Shown here one piece after another: positions 44,605 to 52,302 of a stretch of 64,000 nt of DNA. Position 1 is the stretch's first letter. Each line of letters begins with the position of its first letter. A program made the translations under genes and the position numbers. The stretch is from WHSW01 sp963729075 (GTDB lineage Bacteria > Actinomycetota > Thermoleophilia > Solirubrobacterales > 70-9): positions 62,001 to 126,000 of the forward strand of contig CAVSMU010000007.1 in assembly GCA_963729075.1 (NCBI GenBank), in the 5' to 3' direction. The notes beneath the pieces are model-generated. The model saw only the letters and a list, made by a program, of their open reading frames with translations, searched no databases and had not been told where the DNA came from.

Positions 44605-44914
44605 GGCCGCATTATGACCTGAGATCGGCGCGCGCTGTCAACGCCCTTCGCTCACTGGATCGAGGACTGCGCCGCCGTGGTCGTGGCGGCGGTCGCCCGC
44701 TGCGACGCCGAGGGCCGGGATGACCTTGGGCCAGAACGCATGGCCGTTGGCGTCGATCGAGCAGAGCCCGCTCGTCCGCGAGATTCATCGGCGCAACCGA
44801 TCGGCGTGTGGTACCGCGCACGGGTGCCATGCCACGGCCGCGGCTTTCATCGTCCTCTCATAATGCGTGGCTACAAGCCCTCCAGAGCTCGAGTCCGAAG
44901 GAGGCCACGGAGAG
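44605..44914. other. intergenic region without a convincing gene
   Basis: 310 bases between the divergent kinase and PepSY genes. Short open frames on both strands have poor composition and no ribosome binding site; the minus-strand one at 44612-44830 is Arg-rich and looks like shadow. CATAAT at 44858-44863 with no good -35 may be the PepSY gene's -10. Confidence 0.5.
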
Positions 44915-45244
44915 ATGACGAGGAGATCGAAGCTGCTGACGATCGGGGGGATCGCGGTCGTGGTCGCCGCTGCCGGCACAGGGCTCGCGGTCGCGACCGG
45001 CGGTGATGACTCGGAGGCGCCGATCGAGGGCACAGCGCTGGATCGCGCGAGCGCGGCCGCGCTCGAGCACACCGGCGGCGGCGAGGTCACCGAGACCGAG
45101 GTCGGCGACGAGGAGAGCTACTACGAGGTCGAGGTCACGCTCGACGACGGCAGCCAGGTCGACGTGCAGCTCGATCGCGACTTCAACGTCGTCGGCGGCG
45201 AGGCCGACGCCGAGGACTCCGAGGAGGGGGCCGCGGACGACTAG
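44915..45244 (+). CDS. exported PepSY-domain protein
   Basis: 109 residues. An N-terminal helix (LLTIGGIAVVVAAAGTGLAV) exports or anchors it, followed by one PepSY domain: LDRASAAALEHTGGGEVTET, EDEESYYEVEVTLDDGS-type strands and VQLDRDFNVVGGE. The tail is acidic. PepSY domains often inhibit proteases or sit in redox and envelope-stress systems. The ribosome binding site GGAGG is well placed before the ATG at 44915. Its TAG forms the CTAG shared with the convergent small gene. Confidence 0.85.
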   Translation: MTRRSKLLTIGGIAVVVAAAGTGLAVATGGDDSEAPIEGTALDRASAAALEHTGGGEVTETEVGDEESYYEVEVTLDDGSQVDVQLDRDFNVVGGEADAEDSEEGAADD

Positions 45245-45472
45245 GCCGTCGCCGGCTCGCCGTCGCCCAGGCGCCCGGAGAAGTACTCCAGCGCCGTATT
45301 CGTCTTCGTCTGCTGCTCGCCGGAGAGGTTCACGCCGAGCCCCGAGAGGAAGGCCCTCGCCTCGAGGGCGACCTGGAACAGATGAAGTCCCGCAGGTAGC
45401 TCGTCGCCGGGGGCCTGGCGAGACGCAGGCCGGTTCGCGCCCGGCTCATCCGCCCGAGCCTCGTGTCGTCAT
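45241..45472 (-). pseudogene. small uncharacterised protein, frameshifted
   Basis: About 76 residues after correction. The C-terminal 60 residues (LPAGLHLFQVALEARAFLSG, then LSGEQQTKTNTALEYFSGRL) look like a real helical protein but have no start codon in frame. Removing one base at 45450-45451 joins them to an ATG at 45472 (MTTRGSGDEPG). Family not recognised. Not reported by simple open-frame searches because of the break. Stop codon shared with the PepSY gene as CTAG. Confidence 0.5.
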
Positions 45473-45526
45473 CGGCGTCGAATCTATCTCCGTCCGCGTC
45501 GCGGCGGGCGGTGATCGGGTGGCCCG

Positions 45527-46123
45527 TCAGCGCGAGCCGGACACGAGGCTGAGGAACTCCTCCCGGGTTCGCGGATCGTCGCGGACGATGCCGCGCAGCG
45601 CCGAGGTCACGGTGAGCGCGCCCGGCTTCTGCACCCCGCGCAGCGACATGCAGAGATGCTCGGCCTCGACGATGACCCCCACCCCACGCGGTGCGAGCAG
45701 CTCCTCGAGCCACTCGGCGACCTGTGTGGTCAGCCGCTCCTGCACCTGTAGGTCGCGCGCGAACAGGTCGACCACCCGACCCAGCTTCGAGAGCCCGATT
45801 ATCCGCTCGCCCGGCAAATAGGCGACGTGGGCCGTGCCGTGGAAGGGCAGCAGGTGGTGGGCACAGAGGGACTGGAACGGTATGTCGCGCACGAGGACGA
45901 GCTCGTCGTAGCCCTCGTCGTTCGGGAACGTGGTCGCGTTGAAAGGCGCCGGGGTCAGCAGCTCGGCATAGGCCTGCGCGACCCGGCGCGGCGTCTCCCG
46001 CAGGTGCTCCGAGTCGAGATCGGCCCCGAGCGCCGTCAACAGGTCGGCAGCGGCCCGCTCAGCGCCGGAGAGGTCGACCAGCGTCGCGCCCGCCGGTGGG
46101 CGCCCGTTGAGGGCGGCGCTCAT
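45527..46123 (-). CDS. folE: GTP cyclohydrolase I
   Basis: 198 residues, the full FolE length. Zinc ligands: CAHH (SLCAHHLLPFHG) and the late Cys in EHLCMSLRG. Catalytic and structural segments VAYLPGERIIGLSKLGRVVD and QVQERLT-type QVQERLTTQVAEWL are typical. It converts GTP to dihydroneopterin triphosphate for folate or other pterins. Its ATG overlaps the stop of the flavoprotein reductase by four bases (ATGA), so it belongs to that operon and probably to the regulon of the adjacent ECF sigma factor. Confidence 0.97.
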   Translation of the reverse strand: MSAALNGRPPAGATLVDLSGAERAAADLLTALGADLDSEHLRETPRRVAQAYAELLTPAPFNATTFPNDEGYDELVLVRDIPFQSLCAHHLLPFHGTAHVAYLPGERIIGLSKLGRVVDLFARDLQVQERLTTQVAEWLEELLAPRGVGVIVEAEHLCMSLRGVQKPGALTVTSALRGIVRDDPRTREEFLSLVSGSR

Positions 46124-47352
46124 CGCGTCACTCCGGCGAGCTCCTCGAGCCCGACGTCGGCATCTGCAAGCCGCTTCGCGTCGACGGGTTGCCGGGAGCG
46201 GATCAGCTCACGGATCTCCTCGTTGACGTCCCATACGTTCATGTTCAGCCCGGCGACCACACGCCCCTCGGCCAGCCAAAAGGCGATGAACTCGCGCCCC
46301 GCGACGTCACCGCGAAAGACCACCTCGTCCCACTCGGGGGCGAAGCCGGCGTACTCCATCCCGGTTTCGTACTGGTCGGAGAAGAAGTACGGAATCTCGT
46401 CGTAGCTGACTGGCTCGCCCAACATCGCCCGGGCCGCGGCGGGCCCCTGGTTGAGCGCGTTAGCCCAGTGCTCGACCCGCAGTCGGCGCTCGTAGAACGG
46501 GTGGTGGGCGTTGGCTACGTCGCCGGCAGCGAACACCCCCGGAACGCTGCTCTCCAGGCGCTCGTCGACGAGGATGCCGTTCTCCACGCGCAGCCCGGCC
46601 GCCTCCGCAAGCTGGACCCGCGGGGTCACCCCGACGCCCACGATGGCGACATCGGTCTCGATCAGAGCGCCGTCGCGGGTGAGCACACGCTCGAGCGAGC
46701 CCTCGCCCTCGAAGCGCTCGACGGTCGTCTCCGGCAAGAACTCGATCCCGTGGTCGCGGTGCACGTCGAGGTAGATCTGCCCGACCTCGGGGCCGAGCAC
46801 CCGCTCGAGCGGCAGCGTGGCCATCTCGATCATCGTTACCTCGCATCCCTTCATCCGCGCCGAGGCGGCGATCTCCGCGCCGATCCATCCCGAGCCGACG
46901 ACGACCACGCGTCGGCCGCGCTCGAATCGCTCTGCGATCCGCTCGGAGTCCGCGACGGTGCGCAGATACAGGATCCCCGCGAGCTCCGCTCCGGGCACGT
47001 CGAGGCGGCGCGGCTCGGCGCCGGTCGCGAGCAGGAGGCGGTCATAGCCAAGCCGTCGATCGTCCTCGAGGCGCAGCTCGCCCCGGCCCGCGTCGACGCC
47101 GGTCACCCGGGCCGAGGTCCAGAGCTCGATCTCGCGCTCGGCGTAGAAGTCCTCACCGTGCACGTACGGCTTCTCGGCGGTCTCACCGCGCAGGTACTCC
47201 TTGGACAGCGGCGGGCGCTCGTATGGCCGCTCGGCCTCATCGCCGATCAGGACGAGGCGGCCGTCGAAGCCCTCCTCGCGCAGTGTCTCGGCCGCTTTCG
47301 CTCCGGCGAGGCCGCCGCCGACGATGACGAAGGTCTGGAGTTGTGCGCTCAT
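46120..47352 (-). CDS. FAD-dependent NAD(P)H reductase (ferredoxin/rubredoxin reductase type)
   Basis: 410 residues. FAD motif TFVIVGGGLAGAKAAETL at the N-terminus, ATG-type LLLATGAEPRRL, NAD(P)H motif VVVVGSGWIGAEIA and the second FAD motif VPGVFAAGDVAN are all present; the C-terminal dimer-like domain fits oxygenase-coupled ferredoxin reductases (BphA4 type) and AIF relatives. It should pass electrons from NAD(P)H to a ferredoxin or similar carrier; no ferredoxin or oxygenase gene is adjacent. Ribosome binding site AAGGA before the ATG at 47352. folE follows with overlap. Confidence 0.92.
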   Translation of the reverse strand: MSAQLQTFVIVGGGLAGAKAAETLREEGFDGRLVLIGDEAERPYERPPLSKEYLRGETAEKPYVHGEDFYAEREIELWTSARVTGVDAGRGELRLEDDRRLGYDRLLLATGAEPRRLDVPGAELAGILYLRTVADSERIAERFERGRRVVVVGSGWIGAEIAASARMKGCEVTMIEMATLPLERVLGPEVGQIYLDVHRDHGIEFLPETTVERFEGEGSLERVLTRDGALIETDVAIVGVGVTPRVQLAEAAGLRVENGILVDERLESSVPGVFAAGDVANAHHPFYERRLRVEHWANALNQGPAAARAMLGEPVSYDEIPYFFSDQYETGMEYAGFAPEWDEVVFRGDVAGREFIAFWLAEGRVVAGLNMNVWDVNEEIRELIRSRQPVDAKRLADADVGLEELAGVTR

Positions 47353-47401
47353 CTGCTTCCTTTCCGGCCGGACACGGCTCGGTCTCGTTCGTCCGCTACC
47401 C

Positions 47402-47430
47402 GTCTGCGTCGGCGGGAGCGAACTTCTTAC
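47402..47430 (-). promoter_or_regulatory. predicted ECF promoter of the reductase-folE operon
   Basis: On the minus strand GTAAGA (47430-47425), 16 bases, CGCAGAC (47408-47402). Same layout as the two plus-strand sites nearby, with two mismatches in the -10 block. The leader to the ATG would be about 43 bases and carries the ribosome binding site. Confidence 0.55.
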
Positions 47431-47440
47431 GCCGGCGGTT

Positions 47441-47469
47441 GTAAGAAACGCCCGCGACTGGTCGCCAAC
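47441..47469 (+). promoter_or_regulatory. predicted ECF autoregulatory promoter
   Basis: GTAAGA (47441-47446), 16 bases, CGCCAAC (47463-47469), upstream of the ECF sigma gene. It is back to back with the minus-strand site, so the two -35 blocks form the inverted repeat TTCTTAC/GTAAGAA 10 bases apart. Confidence 0.6.
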
Positions 47470-47596
47470 GAGATATGTGGCCGCAAGCCAAGCGTGCGCT
47501 CGCGCCGCCCGAGGACGAGGGCGAGTCGTGCTGACGGCGGTGCGCAGCGCCGCTGCTAGGGTCGAGGCCCCGCTCGAGCCCCCGCCTGAGCTTGCG

Positions 47597-48259
47597 ATGA
47601 GCCACCCCAGCGAAGCCGCGCCCGTCCGCGGCCCCGACGCGGACTCGCGAGCGTGGTTGCGCGGGTTGCGCGCAGGCGGAGCTGACGGCGAGGACGCCCG
47701 CCGCCGGCTCCACGAGCTGCTGCTGAGAGCGGCGCGATTCGAGATCAACCGCCGCCGGGGATCGCTTTCGCACCTGCGCGGCGGCGATCTCGACGACCTC
47801 GCGCACCAGGCCGCCGACGACGCGCTCCTGGCGATCCTGGGGAAGCTCGACGACTACCGGGGCGAGAGCCGCTTCACCACCTGGGCGTACAAGTTCGCGC
47901 TGCTGGAGGCGGCCGTGAGGCTTCGGCGCCGTGCCTGGCAGGGGCGCGAGGTTCCGCTCGAGCCCGAGCAGTGGTCGGTCCTGCCCGATGGGGACGTTGC
48001 ACCGGCGACCAGCGCCGAGAACCGGGAGGTGCTGGGCGCGCTCGCCGACGCGATCAGGGTCGAGCTCACCCCGCATCAGCGCGAGGTGCTGGTGGCGATC
48101 GCGCTCAACGGGGTGCCGATCGACGTCCTCGCCGAGCGGCTGAACATCACCCGCGGCGCGCTCTACAAGACCGTCCACGACGCACGAAAGAAGCTGCGCG
48201 CCCACTTGGCGAGCGCTGGGCTTCGATTCACCGGTGAGACAGAGGAGGTGACCCGATGA
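47597..48259 (+). CDS. ECF-type sigma-70 family RNA polymerase sigma factor
   Basis: 220 residues. Region 2 is LDDLAHQAADDALLAILGKL followed by YRGESRFTTWAYKFALLEAA; region 4 is LTPHQREVLVAIALNGVPID with the helix-turn-helix LAERLNITRGALYKTVHDAR. The ATG at 47597 gives a normal ECF N-terminus; GTG 47528 is an alternative. Its stop overlaps the anti-sigma start (ATGA). It is flanked by three matching promoter-like sites that likely define its own targets: itself, the reductase-folE operon and the DoxX-like gene. Confidence 0.92.
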   Translation: MSHPSEAAPVRGPDADSRAWLRGLRAGGADGEDARRRLHELLLRAARFEINRRRGSLSHLRGGDLDDLAHQAADDALLAILGKLDDYRGESRFTTWAYKFALLEAAVRLRRRAWQGREVPLEPEQWSVLPDGDVAPATSAENREVLGALADAIRVELTPHQREVLVAIALNGVPIDVLAERLNITRGALYKTVHDARKKLRAHLASAGLRFTGETEEVTR

Positions 48260-48495
48260 GCGAGCAACGACGACCCCACGAGGTCGACGCGATCGAGGCG
48301 CTGCTCGGCCCCGGCGAGCCCGAGTTGAGCTGCGAGGAATGCTTCGCGCAACTCGACCGCTACGTCGAGCTGGAGCTCGGCGGCGCCGACGCCGATCTCG
48401 CGGTCCCCGGGATGCGGGCGCACCTCGAGGGCTGCCGCGCGTGCGACGAGGACCACCGCAGCCTCCGCGCGCTGCTCGAGCGCGAGCCCTCGTAA
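48256..48495 (+). CDS. zinc-finger (zf-HC2/ZAS) anti-sigma factor
   Basis: 79 residues. SCEECFAQLDRYVELEL and HLEGCRACDEDHRSL give the Cys/His zinc site of anti-sigma domains (His-x3-Cys-x2-Cys). With no membrane helix it is a soluble anti-sigma factor, and the Cys ligands make a redox-sensitive switch plausible. ATGA overlap with the sigma gene is the standard arrangement. Its TAA stop lies inside the -35 block of the next promoter. Confidence 0.9.
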   Translation: MSEQRRPHEVDAIEALLGPGEPELSCEECFAQLDRYVELELGGADADLAVPGMRAHLEGCRACDEDHRSLRALLEREPS

Positions 48496-48520
48496 GAGAC
48501 GGCGCGCTCGCGACGCCAAC
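48492..48520 (+). promoter_or_regulatory. predicted ECF promoter of the DoxX-like gene
   Basis: GTAAGA (48492-48497), 16 bases, CGCCAAC (48514-48520): both blocks and the spacing are identical to the site before the sigma gene. The first block contains the anti-sigma stop codon. Confidence 0.6.
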
Positions 48521-48558
48521 ACCAGCGAACCGAGTAATCACCCCCAAAGGAGGCACGT

Positions 48559-49023
48559 ATGTCGACGGCCACCCTCACCGGCCGTGCGCCCGCAACCCAG
48601 GCGCGCTCGCTAACCGAGCGCCTCAAGGAGGATCCCGGCTATCAGGCGTTCCTGTTGCTGCGGATCGGGTTCGCCGTGGCGCCGATTCTCTTCGGCCTGG
48701 ACAAGTTCTTCGACGTGATGGTCGACTGGCAGATCTATCTCGCGTCGCCGATCAACGACCTCATCCCGGGCAGCGCAGCGGATGCCATGTACGCGGTCGG
48801 CGTCATCGAGATCGCCGCGGGCATCGCGGTGGCGGCAAAGCCCCGCTACGGCGCGTACCTGGTCGCCGCCTGGCTCGCGGGGATCATCGTCAACCTGCTG
48901 ATCGTCTCGGACTACTACGACATCGCACTGCGCGACTTCGGGCTCATGCTCGGCGCCCTGACGCTGGCGCGGCTCGCCAGCCGTTACGACCCGCCGGGGC
49001 TCGGGCTCCCCGCGCGGTCCTAG
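48559..49023 (+). CDS. DoxX-like four-helix membrane protein
   Basis: 154 residues with four hydrophobic helices: FLLLRIGFAVAPILFGLDKF, VGVIEIAAGIAVAA, YLVAAWLAGIIVNLLIVS and FGLMLGALTLARLA. The first helix with its LLRIGFAVAPILFGLDKFFD pattern matches DoxX-type quinone/redox-associated membrane proteins. The strong ribosome binding site AAAGGAGG precedes the ATG. It has its own predicted ECF promoter and so belongs to the putative regulon. A membrane redox or thiol-stress role is inferred. Confidence 0.85.
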   Translation: MSTATLTGRAPATQARSLTERLKEDPGYQAFLLLRIGFAVAPILFGLDKFFDVMVDWQIYLASPINDLIPGSAADAMYAVGVIEIAAGIAVAAKPRYGAYLVAAWLAGIIVNLLIVSDYYDIALRDFGLMLGALTLARLASRYDPPGLGLPARS

Positions 49024-49026
49024 GAC

Positions 49027-49413
49027 TCAGAACGCCGGCGCGGCCGCCCGCCAGGCGGCCGCGGCGCGTTCGAGCAGCCATTCGTAGGAGCCGGGCTGGT
49101 CGCTGTCGCAGACGCGTCGCCACCCAGCGAGGGCGCAATCGAGCGCCTCGGCGCCGAGGCGCGCGAGCACCGTCACCTCGGCGGGCTCCCCCTCGCCCCC
49201 GTGGCGCACCGAGTAGAGCTCTTCGGTGTCGGCGATCCAGGCAGCGCGGTAGGTGGTTCCGTGGGCGCTTCGCCAGTGCAGGCCGAGGTCGCGCTCGGCC
49301 GAGGCGCCGCGCCGGGAGTCGGCGGCGTAGAACCCACGCAGGCCGGCGCCCATGACCCGGCTTGCGCGCCTGCGGGTCCGGCGGCGAGCCCTCACGTGAG
49401 TGGTGTCGGTCAT
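49027..49413 (-). CDS. uncharacterised protein
   Basis: 128 residues. An Arg-rich N-terminus (TTHVRARRRTRRRASRV) is followed by a compact part with two Cys, WIADTEELYSVRHGG, VTVLARLGAEALDCALAGW and a final Trp-rich helix. I recognise no family. The ATG at 49413 was preferred to an upstream one at 49461. Convergent with the DoxX-like gene, with a 3-base gap. Function unknown; could bind nucleic acid given the basic start. Confidence 0.6.
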   Translation of the reverse strand: MTDTTHVRARRRTRRRASRVMGAGLRGFYAADSRRGASAERDLGLHWRSAHGTTYRAAWIADTEELYSVRHGGEGEPAEVTVLARLGAEALDCALAGWRRVCDSDQPGSYEWLLERAAAAWRAAAPAF

Positions 49414-49515
49414 GACGAGGATGATCCCCGCCGTCCGCGCCTGCGGCCATGGGGTCCGCACCCGAGCGCGAGTGCGGCTACCCGTATCCCTTCGGCAGCC
49501 CGGGACGGCCGGGCC

Positions 49516-50016
49516 TCACGAGGCCGAGTCGGACCCGCCCGCCCCCGTCTCTCCGAAGTAGTAGTCCACGCCGCTCGAGCGCGTGGCGATCAGGTCGTCG
49601 GCCCGGTTGCCGGTCCAGATCGCGACCTTGTCGCTGTCGGGGTACACGGTCGCCGCCGGATGGGTCACGGTCGAGAACATCAGCACGCGCACCGGCTCCT
49701 CGGTCTCGTTGCGCACTCCGTGAGCGCCGTCGGGGCCGGGCACGAAGCAGACGGCGTCCCAGGGCTCGAGCTGCTCGACGCCCTCGGGATGGCGAAGCGA
49801 CGGCCGGCCCTGGAGGACCAGCAGCCACTCCTCCTCGGCGTACTCGTAGTGGTACGGGCAAATCGCCTGGCCGGGCGTCAGCTCGTAAACGCTCGCGCCG
49901 AGCTGCGAGGCACCGAGCTGCGGGCCGAAGCGGAACATCCCGGACCGGAACCCGGGGGGATCCTCGGGGTCGTACTCGAACTCCGGATTGGCGATGTTGA
50001 CCCGCTTGACGGCCAC
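49516..50016 (-). CDS. cupin-domain protein
   Basis: 166 residues. Cupin motif 1: PGQAICPYHYEYAEEEWLLV with metal-ligand His and Glu; motif 2: GPDGAHGVRNETEEPVRVLM. A single cupin barrel with a C-terminal extension that contains Tyr- and Trp-rich segments. The metal-dependent reaction or sensing role is unknown. The GTG at 50016 is supported by TACCCT ending 7 bases upstream, which suggests a leaderless start; ATG 50043 is the alternative. The 108 bases to the divergent VOC gene hold no further gene. Confidence 0.85.
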   Translation of the reverse strand: MAVKRVNIANPEFEYDPEDPPGFRSGMFRFGPQLGASQLGASVYELTPGQAICPYHYEYAEEEWLLVLQGRPSLRHPEGVEQLEPWDAVCFVPGPDGAHGVRNETEEPVRVLMFSTVTHPAATVYPDSDKVAIWTGNRADDLIATRSSGVDYYFGETGAGGSDSAS

Positions 50017-50151
50017 CGCCCGGAGGGTATCCGGCCCGCCCATGAGCCTGGCGCGTGAGCACGGACAACCTGACGCCTGCAGCCTCCCGGGGGCGGCGCG
50101 GTCCAGTCCGCCGATGAGTTTCGGCGGCCGGTTGGGTCGGTACTCAAAGAC

Positions 50152-50514
50152 GTGGTCAGAGACACCTCCAACCGTGTCATCCACCTGGAGCTCCACACGG
50201 GCGACATGGCCCGCGCGTGCGCCTTCTATGGCGCGCTGTGCGGCTGGCGCACGGAGCGGATCGACGCCGGCGGCAGCTCGTATCTCGGGCTCGACCTCGG
50301 ACTCGGGGTGGGTGGCGGCGTCGTCGAGTGCGGGACCTCGCAGCCGATGTGGATGCCCTACGTCGACGTCCCGAATGTCGCCGCGAGCACCGAGCGGGCG
50401 CGCCGGCTCGGTGCTGCGGTGTTGCTCGAGCCCCGCGAGGGGCCCGCGGGGTGGCGGAGCGTGATCGCCTCGCCCGCTGGCGCCGAGGTCGGGTTCTGGC
50501 AACCGAAGACGTGA
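50152..50514 (+). CDS. VOC (glyoxalase/dioxygenase-fold) protein
   Basis: 120 residues, two paired beta-alpha-beta-beta-beta modules: VIHLELHTGDMARACAFYGA opens module 1 and MPYVDVPNVAASTERARRLG module 2. A possible metal ligand is His in LELH; the Glu near the end (AEVGFW) may complete a site. Substrate unknown. GTG start; a weak TACTCA element lies 5 bases upstream. Confidence 0.82.
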   Translation: MVRDTSNRVIHLELHTGDMARACAFYGALCGWRTERIDAGGSSYLGLDLGLGVGGGVVECGTSQPMWMPYVDVPNVAASTERARRLGAAVLLEPREGPAGWRSVIASPAGAEVGFWQPKT

Positions 50515-50600
50515 GCGCCCGGCGATCGGCCTCGGAGCGGATCGGGTGGGCGGTGGAGAGCGTCGGTGGCGTTCGGGCGCTCGTGGCAAGGCGGGCGCGT

Positions 50601-50711
50601 CCCTAAGTCCCATCGCCCGGCCAATCGTCTCGATCGATGGGCTTTCGGGTCGCTATTCGACCCAAAGTCCCATGGGCCCGGCTTCGCGAGCCCGAGCGAT
50701 GGGACTTTGGG
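50601..50711. repeat. cluster of four copies of an ATGGGACTTTGGG motif in alternating orientation
   Basis: Copies: CCTAAGTCCCAT (about 50602-50613, minus), ATGGGCTTTCGGGTCG (50637-50652, plus), CGACCCAAAGTCCCAT (50658-50673, minus) and ATGGGACTTTGGG (50699-50711, plus). The middle pair forms a 15-bp hairpin with single-base bulges and a five-base CTATT loop. The region lies between convergent VOC and CapA genes and contains no gene. It could be a terminator or a small palindromic repeat element. Confidence 0.65.
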
Positions 50712-50724
50712 CGGCGGGCGGGGC

Positions 50725-51687
50725 TCACGCCCCGGCTCCCACATCGACGGCGATCAGGCCGTCGCCCCGCACGCGGGCGCCGGTCCCGAGCCTCGCGCAC
50801 GCATCGACCAGGCGCCGGGCGATCCAGGCGGCGTCGTCGCCGTCGGCGACCCGCGTGTGACAGTAATCGAGCTTCAGCGGCAGCGCCTCGAGCGCAACCG
50901 GCGTTCCGCGGTGGAGTTCGACGAGCCACAGGAGGCCAAGGTCGTTGCGCAGGACGGGGTCGACGCGATAGTCGTCGATGAAGTCGCCGAGGTCGTAGAG
51001 CACACGCCCGGCGACGCCGTGGAAGACGTGCGCGGAATGGCCGGCGATCAGCGCGACGCCGGTGCGCTCGAGCGCCGCGGCCGCACGACGAACCGGCGCC
51101 GTCGGCGACGACGTCATGTTCGGGCCCCAGTGCGGGCCGAGGAGCGTCGGCTCGGGACCCGGCCTCGTAACCTCGGAGAGGAGCCAATCGGGGAGTCGCT
51201 TGCCGCTCAGGTCGGCGAAGGCGATCCCGGGACGCCCGTGCCCCGCGGCGTACTCCGCGGGATGATCCGAGAACGCGATCACCCGCAGCCGCTCGTCGCC
51301 CGCCGTCAGCACCGCGGGCGCGCGCGCCTCGCGCTCGTCCGCGCCCGCGCCGACCCAGCGAATGCCCGCGGCCCGCAGGTGATCGAACGTGTCCAGCAGC
51401 GCGTCGCTCCCGAAGTCGAGCGCGTGGTTGTTCGCCAGCGTCACGCAGTCGACATCGAGGTGGGCCAGCGCCTCCACGGCCGCGGGCGGCGCACGGAAGT
51501 GAAAGACGCGCCCGGGGGCCGGTCGCCCCCGCTCCGAGATACAGCACTCGAGGTTGACGATGCGCAGATCCGCGCCGGCCGCAGCCTCGACGACCTCGGC
51601 CGAGAACAGGGCCTGCGGCGGCGCTTGGTCGAGCCGCTCGGCCACCCCCCGACCCAGCATCGTGTCTCCGGCGAGCGCGAGCCTCAC
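50725..51687 (-). CDS. CapA-family (PGA_cap) metallophosphatase-fold protein
   Basis: 320 residues. LALAGDTMLGRGV opens with the metal Asp, NLECCIS and LANNHALDFG carry the Glu/Asn/His of the capsule-synthesis CapA domain, and GHSAHVFHGVAG is the late His motif. The family includes poly-gamma-glutamate capsule proteins and related calcineurin-like enzymes; there is no signal peptide or membrane anchor here and no other PGA gene nearby, so a capsule role is not supported. ATG at 51687. Confidence 0.87.
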   Translation of the reverse strand: MRLALAGDTMLGRGVAERLDQAPPQALFSAEVVEAAAGADLRIVNLECCISERGRPAPGRVFHFRAPPAAVEALAHLDVDCVTLANNHALDFGSDALLDTFDHLRAAGIRWVGAGADEREARAPAVLTAGDERLRVIAFSDHPAEYAAGHGRPGIAFADLSGKRLPDWLLSEVTRPGPEPTLLGPHWGPNMTSSPTAPVRRAAAALERTGVALIAGHSAHVFHGVAGRVLYDLGDFIDDYRVDPVLRNDLGLLWLVELHRGTPVALEALPLKLDYCHTRVADGDDAAWIARRLVDACARLGTGARVRGDGLIAVDVGAGA

Positions 51688-51746
51688 GCCGTAACGCTAC
51701 GCCAGGGCGGAACGGGCTATCCGGCCGGCCGGTCGCGATCGGCTGC

Positions 51747-52298
51747 CTACGGGCGTGCGCGCGCCGCCGCCAACTCGGCCTTGTGGGCGCGTTTGGCGGC
51801 CTGGTACTCGGCCAGGGCCTCGGCGGAGTCGACGTCGCCGAGGGTTGGATGCGGGGGCACGAGGTCATATGCCACCGCGACGCCGAAGCGCTTCGCGAGC
51901 ACCGCGCCGAGCGCCTTCACCTTCATCTCGCCGAAGCCGGGCAATGCCTCGATGTTGGCCCGCAGCTCGCTCGAGTCGGCCGCATCCGTCCAGACGCGCT
52001 CGGCGGCGCCGTCGTAGCGGTCGCGCACGTTGACGGCGAGCTCGTGCACCCGACGCGCCATCGACCCGGGGAACCGGTGGATCGCCGGCCTCGTGCGGAA
52101 CACGGGCTCGAGATCCGCCGACGCGAGCGTCTCGGCGTCGAAGGCCCCGAGGCGCTCGCGCAGGACGAGCGGCCCCATGAAGGCCTTCTGCACCGTGACC
52201 TGCTGGTCGAGCACGAAGCCGACCAGCAGCGCGAGCGGCTCGGCGGCGATCAGCGCGTTGGCCTCGTCGGAATCGGTGAAGTAGAGGCGCTCGGGCAT
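51747..52298 (-). CDS. HhH-GPD-type base-excision repair protein
   Basis: 183 residues. A helical domain (ALLVGFVLDQQVTVQKAFMG) is followed by the helix-hairpin-helix LPGFGEMKVKALGAVLAKRF and the DVDS region where HhH-GPD glycosylases keep their catalytic Asp. The length and sequence fit the compact actinobacterial HhH-GPD family. It probably recognises a damaged base; the lesion is unknown. Starts 4 bases after the stop of the SigJ-like gene, so likely co-transcribed. Confidence 0.87.
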   Translation of the reverse strand: MPERLYFTDSDEANALIAAEPLALLVGFVLDQQVTVQKAFMGPLVLRERLGAFDAETLASADLEPVFRTRPAIHRFPGSMARRVHELAVNVRDRYDGAAERVWTDAADSSELRANIEALPGFGEMKVKALGAVLAKRFGVAVAYDLVPPHPTLGDVDSAEALAEYQAAKRAHKAELAAARARP

Positions 52299-52302
52299 GG
52301 AC

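Noticed and set aside
44612..44830. Small minus-strand gene upstream of the kinase
   Set aside because: Arg/Pro-rich composition, no ribosome binding site and no homology-like pattern.
50725..51687. Capsule (poly-gamma-glutamate) locus
   Set aside because: Only a CapA-fold protein without membrane anchor; no CapB/CapC-like ligase or transporter nearby.
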